A stretch of DNA of 8,864 nucleotides from Euryarchaeota archaeon UBA605 (GTDB lineage: Archaea; Thermoplasmatota; Poseidoniia; Poseidoniales; Thalassarchaeaceae). The position numbers and the translations under genes were made by a program. The DNA is taken from assembly GCA_002504905.1 (NCBI GenBank), contig DATY01000021.1, forward strand, positions 1 through 8,864. The letters are read 5' to 3'. Below, in pieces: positions 1 through 6,309 of the stretch; position 1 is the stretch's first letter, and the number at the start of each line of letters is the position of its first letter. The notes beneath the pieces are model-generated. The model did no database searches and had not been told where the DNA came from. It saw nothing but the letters and a program-made list of their open reading frames with translations.

Positions 1-713
1 AGTTCAAGGCTGTCTTCAAGTGAAATTCCTACTTTTTCAATAATTGGAGAAATTCTTACAGCAATTAGGAAATCAGAACTCGTTCTTTCTCTAATTAATT
101 TTATGATTTCTCTGAGAAACTTACTTCTTCCCTCAAGATTTCCGCCCCATTCATCTTCGCGACGATTTGTAATTTTACCTAAAAATTGGCATATTAAATA
201 AGAATGAGCACCATGTAATTCTACTCCATCAAATCCGGCTTTTTCACATCGAACTGCAGCTTCAGCGAATGAATTAATCATTTGATAAATTTCATTTTCT
301 TCCAAAGCCCTAGTGTAAATACCATTCATTCCTGACTCAGTATTTACACTTGCAGAAACAGGTTGTACACCATTGATACTCTGTGGCGCTCGCATTCCTC
401 CATGAAATAATTGAGCTAAGCTAATAGAGCCGGAGTCTCTCAAACCATCTGCTAATTCTGTTAATCCTGGTATGTGATGATCTCCCCAAACTCCCATTTC
501 TCCATTCCAACCACGTCCAGTTTCTGTGACGTTTGTTGCGGCAGTAGTAATTATTGCAAAATCTCCTTTTGCTCTACGAATTAACCATTTTTTCTCCGCT
601 TCAGATAGAACTCCATCTTCATGGCTCTGTTTGTTAGTCATAGCAGCAAGAACTGTTCGATTCTTCAAAATTATACCTGTTCTAGGTAGAATAAAACTAT
701 CCCTAGCATGCAT
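1..713 (-). CDS. NADH:flavin oxidoreductase / Old Yellow Enzyme family, 3' end beyond window
   Basis: An FMN-dependent TIM-barrel reductase that would use NAD(P)H to reduce activated C=C bonds such as enones. The 237 complete codons inside the window cover roughly the N-terminal two thirds; the C-terminal part lies beyond base 1. Visible family signatures are LKNRTVLAAMTN (residues 16-27, FMN-binding first strand), QLFHGG (101-106), the substrate-binding pair in HGAH (167-170), FLGKITNRREDEWGGNLEGR (177-196) and VRIS (219-222). The usual HGAHGYL reads HGAHSYL here. The ATG at 713 is chosen because the frame has a stop at 741-743 and no earlier start, and GGAG (722-725) lies 8 bases upstream of it. 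It starts 22 bp after the SDR stop codon, so the two are probably co-transcribed. The exact substrate class (enoate, dienoyl or nitro) cannot be told. Confidence 0.93.
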   Translation of the reverse strand, partial: MHARDSFILPRTGIILKNRTVLAAMTNKQSHEDGVLSEAEKKWLIRRAKGDFAIITTAATNVTETGRGWNGEMGVWGDHHIPGLTELADGLRDSGSISLAQLFHGGMRAPQSINGVQPVSASVNTESGMNGIYTRALEENEIYQMINSFAEAAVRCEKAGFDGVELHGAHSYLICQFLGKITNRREDEWGGNLEGRSKFLREIIKLIRERTSSDFLIAVRISPIIEKVGISLEDSLE

Positions 714-721
714 TTTATCAA

Positions 722-725
722 CTCC
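722..725 (-). promoter_or_regulatory. Shine-Dalgarno site of the OYE gene
   Basis: Reading on the minus strand, GGAG followed by TTGATAAA precedes the ATG at 713, a spacing of 8 bases. It lies entirely within the 22-bp gap after the SDR gene. It supports the ATG as the start and an internal, non-promoter position in an operon. Confidence 0.6.
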
Positions 726-735
726 AAAATTAGCC

Positions 736-1500
736 CTAGACTATTCTTCCTTCCATACCACCAGCAACCTCAATAACTTGCCCAGTGATATGTCCAGAAA
801 TATAATCTGATGAAATTGAAATAACTGCATTTGCTACATCTTTTGGCGTTGCTAGTTTCTTTAGAGACATAGTCGCTGTAGCCCTATTAATCAATTCTTC
901 ATCGATACCATGTTCTATTTTCTTAGGTGTAACTGTCCATCCGGGTGAAACAGCATTAACCCTGATATTTCCAAAATTTGAAACTTCATTCTTCAATGAT
1001 AAAAGTAATCCTGAAGTTATTGCCCCTTTAGCCGCCGCATAATCTGAATGTCCTGATTCACCATATATTCCTGCAGTTGAACCAATAAATACAATTGAAC
1101 CACTATTATTACGAGAAGCATGTTTAAGGAAACTTCTAGCAGTATTAACTGATATATCTAGATTGGAAGAAATTGTGTTTTTCCAACGTTCTATATCTAT
1201 TTCCCATAACGGTAGAGATTCAGAAGGATAAAAACCTGCATTTGCAATACAGATGTCTATTTGACCATATTTTTCAATAATTTTGTCAATCATTGAATCG
1301 CTTTCAGACGATTCTGTTAAATCTGCTTTGATTGGAAATCCTTGAATTTCATCAGCAATCTTTGTAGCATTTTCTAATGAACTATGATAATGCACTATCA
1401 CTTTGGAACCTTCTGTTGCGAAAGCTTTGCAAATCGCTTCACCAATACCTCCAGCACCACCAGTCACCAGAACAATTTTGCCATTAAGTCCGGTTTCCAT
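736..1500 (-). CDS. Short-chain dehydrogenase/reductase, FabG-like (classical SDR)
   Basis: A 254-residue NAD(P)-dependent Rossmann-fold oxidoreductase, cytosolic, full length for a classical SDR. The cofactor glycine motif TGGAGGIG is at 13-20, the acidic turn AD at 59-60, and ANAG at 86-89. The complete catalytic tetrad is N113, S141 (in GSTAG), Y154 and K158 (YAAAK). The C-terminal VSPGW (184-188) and GQVIEVAGG (240-248) are standard. There is no acidic residue at the end of the second strand (VIVHYHS, 34-40), which mildly favours NADP(H). The start ATG is preceded by GGTGA four bases upstream, inside a 12-bp gap after the AKR gene, so the two are almost certainly co-transcribed. It could be a 3-oxoacyl-ACP reductase homologue, but archaea lack bacterial-type fatty acid synthesis, so a catabolic or detoxifying ketoreductase or alcohol dehydrogenase is more likely. 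Confidence 0.93.
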   Translation of the reverse strand: METGLNGKIVLVTGGAGGIGEAICKAFATEGSKVIVHYHSSLENATKIADEIQGFPIKADLTESSESDSMIDKIIEKYGQIDICIANAGFYPSESLPLWEIDIERWKNTISSNLDISVNTARSFLKHASRNNSGSIVFIGSTAGIYGESGHSDYAAAKGAITSGLLLSLKNEVSNFGNIRVNAVSPGWTVTPKKIEHGIDEELINRATATMSLKKLATPKDVANAVISISSDYISGHITGQVIEVAGGMEGRIV

Positions 1501-1504
1501 AGAA

Positions 1505-1509
1505 TCACC
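1505..1509 (-). promoter_or_regulatory. Shine-Dalgarno site of the SDR gene
   Basis: GGTGA on the minus strand, followed by TTCT and the ATG at 1500. It matches the complement of the archaeal 16S 3' end and fills most of the 12-bp gap between the AKR stop (1513-1515) and the SDR start. Confidence 0.6.
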
Positions 1510-1512
1510 ATA

Positions 1513-2598
1513 TTATAATGTCCTTAATTGTCGATTTCCTGCTCCACCATAACCTATCCAGTCATCTGGTTTATTGCCTAGAATTAAATCAATTTCTAAC
1601 ATGTGCTTGTCATCCATCTTCTCTGCTATCTCAATACAGCCAAGATTCTCTATCATCTGCTCTGGTTTAGTAGCTCCGAGTAGAATAGTACTAACATTTT
1701 GATTTTTAAGACACCAAGCAAGAGCTAATTGAGCGGTGGAGCAATTAAAATTTTCAGCAGCATAATGTGTAAGTTTCTTGACTATTTCTACTTCTCCATT
1801 TTTCTTACGCATTTCTAAGTCCTCAATAAGCCACTCATATCCTTCTTGAGTAGGTCGTGAATCTTCTGGAATACCATCATTATATTTCCCTGTCAAGAAT
1901 CCGGATCTCAATGGTGACCAAATTGTAGTTCCATAGTTATATGGAGGCTGATATAGCGGGAAATATTCGTTCTCAAACCTCTGTCTATGTAGCATATTAT
2001 ATTGAGGTTGCTCAAACATTGGTGGTTCCAAACCTTCAGATTTAGCAAACCAGATTGCCTCCATAATTTGAGCAGCAGACCATTCGGAAGTACCCCATGA
2101 CGTAGCCCATCCATTTCTAACAGCATCAGTCATAGCACGGACAACTGTTGAGGTTGGTGTGAATGGGTCTGGACGATGACAGAAAACCATGTCTACATAT
2201 TCCAATTGTAGTCTCTGTAAGCAAGCATCTAAGCCTTCCATAATATGTTTTCTTGATAGCCCAGATTCATTGACTCCATTTCCACCCCAGAAAATTTTTG
2301 TTGTAATCACAATTTCAGAACGTCTCCATTGGTCAGGATCTTCTTCTTGAAGTTCAGATAACGCAATACCAAAAATTCTCTCAGCTTCTCCATTAGGGTT
2401 ACCATAAGCCTCAGCATGATCAAAACAATTAACACCAGCATTTCTAGCAATTTTCATGCATTCTTTGGCCATTTCAACCCCTTCGTCATCCTGTAGCCTA
2501 TCTTTAACTCCATAAGTTGCCCAGAAACCATAAGATAGCACAGAAACCTGAATACCAGTATTTCCCATCATCCTGTAGTACATATTATCACTTGACAT
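1513..2598 (-). CDS. Aldo/keto reductase, Kv-channel beta-subunit-like (AKR6-type)
   Basis: A 361-residue (alpha/beta)8-barrel NADPH-dependent carbonyl reductase, numbered from the ATG at 2598. The catalytic tetrad is complete: D60, Y65, K101 (in TTKIFWGG) and H141 (in CHRPDP). The text is strikingly like animal voltage-gated K+ channel beta subunits: SGLSRKHIMEGL, RLQLEYVD, WGTSEWS (168-174), WSPLRSGFLTGKY (227-239), GYEWL, and a C-terminal EIDLILGNKP. NADPH-binding elements include LGATKPEQMIEN (307-318). Kv-beta proteins have Asn where this enzyme has the canonical catalytic His, so it should be an active reductase. No channel gene is nearby. It lies 12 bp upstream of the SDR. A GTG two codons upstream (2604) is an alternative start; ATG is preferred by codon choice, and no strong ribosome site separates them. 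Physiological substrate unknown. Confidence 0.93.
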   Translation of the reverse strand: MSSDNMYYRMMGNTGIQVSVLSYGFWATYGVKDRLQDDEGVEMAKECMKIARNAGVNCFDHAEAYGNPNGEAERIFGIALSELQEEDPDQWRRSEIVITTKIFWGGNGVNESGLSRKHIMEGLDACLQRLQLEYVDMVFCHRPDPFTPTSTVVRAMTDAVRNGWATSWGTSEWSAAQIMEAIWFAKSEGLEPPMFEQPQYNMLHRQRFENEYFPLYQPPYNYGTTIWSPLRSGFLTGKYNDGIPEDSRPTQEGYEWLIEDLEMRKKNGEVEIVKKLTHYAAENFNCSTAQLALAWCLKNQNVSTILLGATKPEQMIENLGCIEIAEKMDDKHMLEIDLILGNKPDDWIGYGGAGNRQLRTL

Positions 2599-2636
2599 GG
2601 TCACTTTACCCGGTTCTTTGGTTTCAAGATTGTGGT

Positions 2637-3392
2637 TTAGGAAAGTAAAATATCATATCCGATTTTTGATATTAAAGAGAAAGAAATGATCAAAAATAGG
2701 GGCCTTAAAAACTGAGTTCCATACTTTAGCGCATAGGTTGATCCAAGTAATCCTCCAACTATATTTACGATAGCAAATGGGATACCTACAGCATAGTCTA
2801 CTAAGCCCATTGAAGCAAATAAAATAAGTGCCCCTAAATTTCCTCCAAAATTAACAATCTTCGATGTTGCTGCTGCTCTTTTCATGTTGAATCCTACTTC
2901 TTTAACATATCCAGCGATTAGGAAATTTCCAGTTCCAGGTCCCAAGAAACCATCATAAAATCCGAAGACTGTAGACATACTGACTGTTACAGGAAGTACT
3001 CTTTCTTCACGAATATTTTCTTCAACTCCGAATTCTCTTCTAAATAATACATACAAGAACATTATCAAAAGAACAATGAAGACTAAGATAATTACCCATG
3101 ATGCTGAGATTTTTGTTACCGCTAATGCTCCAAAAACAGACATTATTAACATTAAAAACCAACCAATTAATGCCGCTTTTTTGGGAACAATTCCACTCAT
3201 CCAATATTGAGCACTAGACATCCCTGCAGCCCATGTTGAACCGAATTTGTTTGTAGCTAGTGCCTGATGAGAAGGAAGGCCAGCGGCCAATAATGCAGGT
3301 AGGCGAATAAGCCCCCCTCCTCCAACAGCACTATCTACAAAACCTCCGATCAGTCCTGCGAGCATTAGAAGAATGAAAATACTCTCATCCAC
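2637..3392 (-). CDS. TauE/SafE (TSUP) family membrane permease
   Basis: A 251-residue integral membrane protein of the sulfite/organosulfur/organic anion transporter superfamily. It has the usual internal duplication. The first half holds GGFVDSAVGGGGLIRLP (16-32) and QALATNKFGS (43-52). The second half repeats the pattern as GFYDGFLGPGTGNFL (144-158) and KRAAATSKIVNFGGNLGA (171-188). About seven to eight hydrophobic segments can be drawn (near 4-24, 74-92, 98-117, 133-160, 180-196, 202-222 and 231-249). The start is a GTG: no ATG precedes it in frame, and starting at the next Met (residue 10) would cut the first membrane segment. It begins 52 bp after the dus stop and ends 38 bp before the AKR, so it may be the first gene of the reductase unit. 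Family members move sulfite, sulfoacetate, taurine-derived and other small anions; direction and substrate here are unknown. Confidence 0.88.
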   Translation of the reverse strand: MDESIFILLMLAGLIGGFVDSAVGGGGLIRLPALLAAGLPSHQALATNKFGSTWAAGMSSAQYWMSGIVPKKAALIGWFLMLIMSVFGALAVTKISASWVIILVFIVLLIMFLYVLFRREFGVEENIREERVLPVTVSMSTVFGFYDGFLGPGTGNFLIAGYVKEVGFNMKRAAATSKIVNFGGNLGALILFASMGLVDYAVGIPFAIVNIVGGLLGSTYALKYGTQFLRPLFLIISFSLISKIGYDILLS

Positions 3393-3436
3393 ACATTGTC
3401 CAGTAACTAATAGAATACAGTCATTACGGTTTAAGT

Positions 3437-3444
3437 GTATTATA
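3437..3444 (-). promoter_or_regulatory. Possible TATA box for the permease-reductase unit
   Basis: Immediately after the dus stop codon the minus strand reads TATAATAC. This resembles an archaeal box A about 45 bases upstream of the permease GTG, which would give an untranslated leader of roughly 20 bases. AT-rich gaps throw up such matches by chance, and the purine-rich BRE is not convincing. Confidence 0.22.
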
Positions 3445-4425
3445 CTAAATAGAAAGTTGTTCTATTTCTACCAACTCTTCTAGATATTTCCTAACTCTAA
3501 TACCCATTTTTTCTTGAGTAGAAATAGAATGTAATTCTACTCTCATTTTAGATGCTCCTGGAAGTCCTTTGGTAAATGATACTGCATGACGTTTTAAATT
3601 CTTATTTCTAATGCCAGAATATAATTCATTACTCAATTCTAGATATCTATTCCAACACCATAAACGGGAAGATGCAATATTATCGTCATCCCAAGGTGGC
3701 TTACCAACGGTCCATCCTAAGTCTCTTTTTATCTCATGAAATATCATTGGCCTACCTATAGCACCTCTACCAATCATTAGACCCCCTGCTCCTGTTACTT
3801 CCATGCATGATAAAGCAGTTTTAGCATCAGTAATATCTCCATTGGCAATTACTGGAATCTCTACTGAGTCTACTATTTCTTTAATTTGTATCCAGTCCGC
3901 CTCACCTGAATACCTCTGTCTCAATGTTCTTCCATGGACACATACCCTTTCAACACCTTCATCTTCTAATCTTTGAGTAATTTCTAAGGCTGTATTGGGG
4001 CCTGAACCAGTCCCTAATCTCATCTTGACTGTAATAGGAACATTTGTTGCATTGATACAGGCTCTAACCATCTCAATTACTTGGTCTGGAGATCTGAGTA
4101 ATGCTGCACCTGCATTATTCCTACACACCTTTGGAGCAGGACAACCAAAATTTATATCAATAATATCTGCTTTATGTTCCAATAATTCTACAGTTGTAAC
4201 CATTTCATTAATATCGCCTCCAAATATTTGAGGGATAAATGGTTTTTCACGAGGATCTGATTCGACCTTTAGCCATGAGCTTGCATCATGCCTCGAGAGT
4301 CCAGATGCTGCAGTAAACTCAGTTATCGAAAGATCAGCGCCACATTCTCTAGCTAGTAATCGGTATGCAAGATCCGTTACTCCAGCCATCGGAGCAAGGA
4401 ATAATGGAACCGGCTGTTCGAACAT
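3445..4425 (-). CDS. dus: tRNA-dihydrouridine synthase (DusB-like)
   Basis: A 326-residue FMN enzyme that reduces uridine to dihydrouridine in tRNA using NAD(P)H. The N-terminal TIM barrel starts with FLAPMAGVTD (9-18, FMN site). The catalytic cysteine is C95 in NFGCPAPKV (92-100). KMR (134-136), CVHGRT (162-167, conserved His164), IANGDI (193-198) and GRGAIGRP (219-226, phosphate-binding) follow in the expected order. A helical tRNA-binding domain occupies about 240-326 (RHAVSFTKGLPGASKMR). The position after the catalytic motif that is usually Asn (KVN) is a second cysteine, C101. GGAG at 4432-4435, six bases upstream, supports the ATG at 4425. It follows the 124-residue protein by 46 bp and so belongs to the uS2-led cluster. 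The specific uridine position modified cannot be read from sequence. Confidence 0.95.
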   Translation of the reverse strand: MFEQPVPLFLAPMAGVTDLAYRLLARECGADLSITEFTAASGLSRHDASSWLKVESDPREKPFIPQIFGGDINEMVTTVELLEHKADIIDINFGCPAPKVCRNNAGAALLRSPDQVIEMVRACINATNVPITVKMRLGTGSGPNTALEITQRLEDEGVERVCVHGRTLRQRYSGEADWIQIKEIVDSVEIPVIANGDITDAKTALSCMEVTGAGGLMIGRGAIGRPMIFHEIKRDLGWTVGKPPWDDDNIASSRLWCWNRYLELSNELYSGIRNKNLKRHAVSFTKGLPGASKMRVELHSISTQEKMGIRVRKYLEELVEIEQLSI

Positions 4426-4450
4426 GATTCGCTCCAGTAAACATTTTTTT

Positions 4451-4465
4451 ATCAGAATGTCTGAT
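4451..4465. repeat. Perfect inverted repeat in the gap upstream of dus
   Basis: ATCAGA and TCTGAT flank a three-base centre, between the stop codon at 4472 and the dus start at 4425. On the transcribed strand it is followed by an A-run, not a T-run, so it is not a classical terminator. It may be a small mRNA hairpin, a protein-binding palindrome or chance. Confidence 0.4.
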
Positions 4466-4471
4466 GAAATT

Positions 4472-4846
4472 TTAATTTGTATTGAATGTTTTAAGGGCTA
4501 AATCAAACTTTTCTTGAAATAATTCAACTTTCTTATTACACTCTTCCAGTTCGTCAGAATATAGAATCACTTGGAACCCTTCATCAGTCTCTGCAACAAC
4601 ACATGGAGTAACTCCCTCTGTTATCGATTGAAGTCCCTCACTTTGCTCATTTAAGTGAACTAGATGAAATGGTACTGGACTATTAGAACGACATTCTTTC
4701 ATAGACTTCTTTTCACTAACAAAGGAATGTGTGATATCACACAAAGCACAGTGTGCTGTACCTCTTAACTTTCCAAAAACATACTGGAGTTCACCGACAA
4801 TTCCACCATCGGCGTGATAAACTCCCCATATCGCTTTCAACAACAT
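4472..4846 (-). CDS. Conserved-looking 124-residue protein of unknown function, CxxC motif
   Basis: I cannot assign a function. The N-terminal third looks highly constrained: WGVYHADGGIVGEL (7-20), YVFGKLRGTAHCALCDITH (22-40), then VPFHLVHLNE (58-67) and TPCVVAETDEGF (80-91). C33 and C36 form a CxxC with H32, D37 and H40 beside it, and C52, H61, H64, C82 and C103 also occur, so metal binding or a redox role is possible. There is no signal peptide or clear membrane segment; the C-terminal 25 residues look helical and charged. The start at 4846 is chosen because its ATG shares a base with the uS2 stop (TAATG), implying translational coupling. The frame extends upstream only to a TTG at 4891, which would lie inside uS2 coding sequence. 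Confidence 0.85.
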   Translation of the reverse strand: MLLKAIWGVYHADGGIVGELQYVFGKLRGTAHCALCDITHSFVSEKKSMKECRSNSPVPFHLVHLNEQSEGLQSITEGVTPCVVAETDEGFQVILYSDELEECNKKVELFQEKFDLALKTFNTN

Positions 4847-5460
4847 TAGAAGGTGGACTCCCAGTCCATTACATCTTGAGCTCTTTCCCAATCTGCATCA
4901 TTAATTACACCGCGTTCTTTCATCATTTCTCTGGCTAATAACCAGTATACTAGTGCCAAAGAACGACGCCCTTTGTTATTAGCTGGAAGAGCAAGGTCAA
5001 CATTTCTTAATCTATTATTCGCATCACAAATAGCGACAACAGGTAGACCGGAACTGACCGCTTCTGAAAGTGCTTGCTGGTCAGCAGCAGGATCAGTTAC
5101 AACAATTACTTCAGGTTCAATGTAAGTTCGAAGACGAGAATTGGTTAGTGTTCCTGGAATGAATCTACCAACAATTCGCATAGCGCCAATTGTTTGTGCA
5201 AATTTTCTTGCTGGTCTTTGTCCATACTGTCGAGCACTTACTACCAAGATTCTATCCGCATCAAAATTAGATAAGAATTTTGCAACTGCACGAATTCTGG
5301 AATCTGTCTGTCTAACATCAATTATATGGATCCCACTATTGTCTTGTCGAACTTCATCTAAGAACTGCTTCATATCAGCAGACTTCTGGTTCGTTCCTAT
5401 GTGCACAGCGTGCGCATCATACATTTCAAGCGGTACAAGTGGAGTCTGACTTTCATCCAT
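4846..5460 (-). CDS. rps2: Small ribosomal subunit protein uS2, archaeal type
   Basis: Structural protein of the 30S subunit. At 204 residues it is the compact archaeal/eukaryotic SA-like form without the coiled-coil insertion of bacterial S2. Characteristic stretches are VHIGTNQKSADMKQFL (19-34), RILVVSARQYGQRPARKF (70-87), IVGRFIPGTLTNSRL (96-110), EVIVVTDPAADQQA (117-130), VVAICDANN and ALPANNKGRRSLALVYWLLAREM towards the C-terminus. The usual archaeal neighbours (uL13, uS9, RNA polymerase subunits N and K, enolase) are absent from the 3.4 kb upstream; a lipoprotein gene lies there instead. Its stop codon overlaps the start of the next gene. The 70-bp upstream gap carries a hairpin-forming repeat and a weak TATA-like sequence, so it may have its own promoter and leader control. 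Confidence 0.98.
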   Translation of the reverse strand: MDESQTPLVPLEMYDAHAVHIGTNQKSADMKQFLDEVRQDNSGIHIIDVRQTDSRIRAVAKFLSNFDADRILVVSARQYGQRPARKFAQTIGAMRIVGRFIPGTLTNSRLRTYIEPEVIVVTDPAADQQALSEAVSSGLPVVAICDANNRLRNVDLALPANNKGRRSLALVYWLLAREMMKERGVINDADWERAQDVMDWESTF

Positions 5461-5489
5461 TTAGGTCCCTCAGCAGCGCCGCGACCTAA
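5461..5489 (-). promoter_or_regulatory. Inverted repeat / leader hairpin abutting the uS2 start codon
   Basis: On the plus strand TTAGGTC (5461-5467) and GACCTAA (5483-5489) form a perfect 7-bp inverted repeat around a GC-rich 15-base centre. In the mRNA the 3' arm ends exactly one base before the AUG, and the Shine-Dalgarno-like GAGG (5468-5471) is the last four bases of the loop. The stem would therefore occupy the spacer between ribosome site and start codon. That layout would suit translational control of uS2, but regulation is inference; only the repeat is observed. Confidence 0.5.
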
Positions 5490-5517
5490 CTTCGATTGAT
5501 AAGCGCTACGCAAGAGG

Positions 5518-5522
5518 ATAAA
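5518..5522 (-). promoter_or_regulatory. Possible TATA-like element upstream of uS2
   Basis: The minus strand reads GATTTATC around here, just after the lipoprotein stop codon and about 58 bases before the uS2 AUG. If used, transcription would start near 5495 and the leader would contain the whole inverted repeat. The match to the archaeal consensus is weak. Confidence 0.2.
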
Positions 5523-5530
5523 TCAACTAA

Positions 5531-6151
5531 TCATGAAGATTGTAGTTCAGAAAGATATGTACATTCACCAGAATCGTGGGACTCAGCGAATACTATGCAT
5601 GGTTTTGTGATTGTAGCATAGGTGTCAAAGTGGTCATAGAAGGATGCTTGATCTATCGGCGCGGTCACTCCGTAACCGCGGGCTTCTACTTGAAAGATCC
5701 AAGGACCTGAAATCAAATCAGACTGAGTGAATGAAAACTTCTGTTGCGGAAAATCTTGAGTTGCCTTAACTTCCCAAAAAGGTTCTCCGCCACTCTCTCG
5801 GACACCAGGCTTCCATAGCATAGCATGAGCATATCTGTATTCATTTGTTTCGTTACCAACTAATTCATCTATAATTGATGAATATGGGAACTGAGCTCTA
5901 AAGTCAATATCCAATTTAGATATAGTATCATCAAAATCAATGATTGTTTCATTTGTGTAGAGAACAGAATCTAGACTATTCGATTCAAATGTATAATCAA
6001 AGCCAACAGTTACCTCTGTATTACGTACCTCTGGTGGATCACGCTGAGATTCCATGAATTCTCTTTGCACTGCTAAACCCAAACATCCAGCCAAAGTTGT
6101 TGAAAGCATGAGAATTGACAATGCTAATCCAAATGCCCGAGTTGATACCAT
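5531..6151 (-). CDS. Secreted lipoprotein of unknown function
   Basis: A 206-residue protein with a Sec-type signal: a positive N-terminus (R6), a hydrophobic stretch (about 7-20) and a lipobox TLAGC with C23 as the predicted lipid-anchored residue. The mature part should sit on the outer face of the cytoplasmic membrane. It is rich in acidic and aromatic residues and looks beta-rich, for example TVGFDYTF (near 48-55) and GPWIFQVEARGYG (149-161). Two late cysteines, C185 and C197, could form a disulfide. I recognise no family or catalytic motif. The start is the ATG at 6151, with GGAGTGA upstream; the preceding in-frame TTG is not needed. It lies 158 bp after the FKBP gene and 70 bp before uS2, an unexpected place beside a ribosomal protein gene. 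Confidence 0.82.
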   Translation of the reverse strand: MVSTRAFGLALSILMLSTTLAGCLGLAVQREFMESQRDPPEVRNTEVTVGFDYTFESNSLDSVLYTNETIIDFDDTISKLDIDFRAQFPYSSIIDELVGNETNEYRYAHAMLWKPGVRESGGEPFWEVKATQDFPQQKFSFTQSDLISGPWIFQVEARGYGVTAPIDQASFYDHFDTYATITKPCIVFAESHDSGECTYLSELQSS

Positions 6152-6154
6152 CAA

Positions 6155-6161
6155 TCACTCC
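6155..6161 (-). promoter_or_regulatory. Shine-Dalgarno site deciding the lipoprotein start
   Basis: GGAGTGA on the minus strand. The GGAG core is six bases before the ATG at 6151 and overlaps no other signal. It favours that ATG over the TTG codon immediately before it. Confidence 0.6.
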
Positions 6162-6185
6162 GAAACAGACATGTTTCTTCAATCC

Positions 6186-6200
6186 ACTCTATACGAGAGT
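6186..6200. repeat. Short inverted repeat in the FKBP-lipoprotein gap
   Basis: ACTCT and AGAGT flank five bases, within the 158-bp gap (6152-6309), which otherwise holds no gene I can support. About 25 bases further upstream for minus-strand transcription is ATAAATA (6223-6229), a weak TATA-like match. Both may be chance. Confidence 0.25.
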
Positions 6201-6309
6201 ACCATGCAAGTGTCTATCATGGGGTATTTATCCGGACAGAATGCTCCAGTGACGACGAAAGGAGAACCGAGCTACGGCTTTGACGTTCCCTATGAGTACC
6301 GAGGAGCAC

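Noticed and set aside
526..810. Plus-strand open frame of 94 codons
   Set aside because: Antisense to clear OYE and SDR coding sequence; composition is that of a shadow frame.
736..1500. Naming the SDR as fabG of fatty acid synthesis
   Set aside because: Archaea lack the bacterial type II pathway in general, and the neighbours are other reductases; only a FabG-like SDR can be supported.
1908..2126. Second minus-strand frame of 72 codons inside the AKR
   Set aside because: It lies in a different frame fully within a strongly conserved AKR gene.
4426..4471. The palindrome before dus as an intrinsic terminator
   Set aside because: The transcribed strand has an A-run after the hairpin, not the required U-run.
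4847..4891. TTG start at 4891 giving a 139-residue version of the unknown protein
   Set aside because: The extra 15 residues come from out-of-frame uS2 sequence; the ATG overlapping the uS2 stop is the better start.
4753..5449. Two plus-strand frames (4753-4938 and 5141-5449)
   Set aside because: Both are antisense to uS2 and its downstream gene, with no family features.
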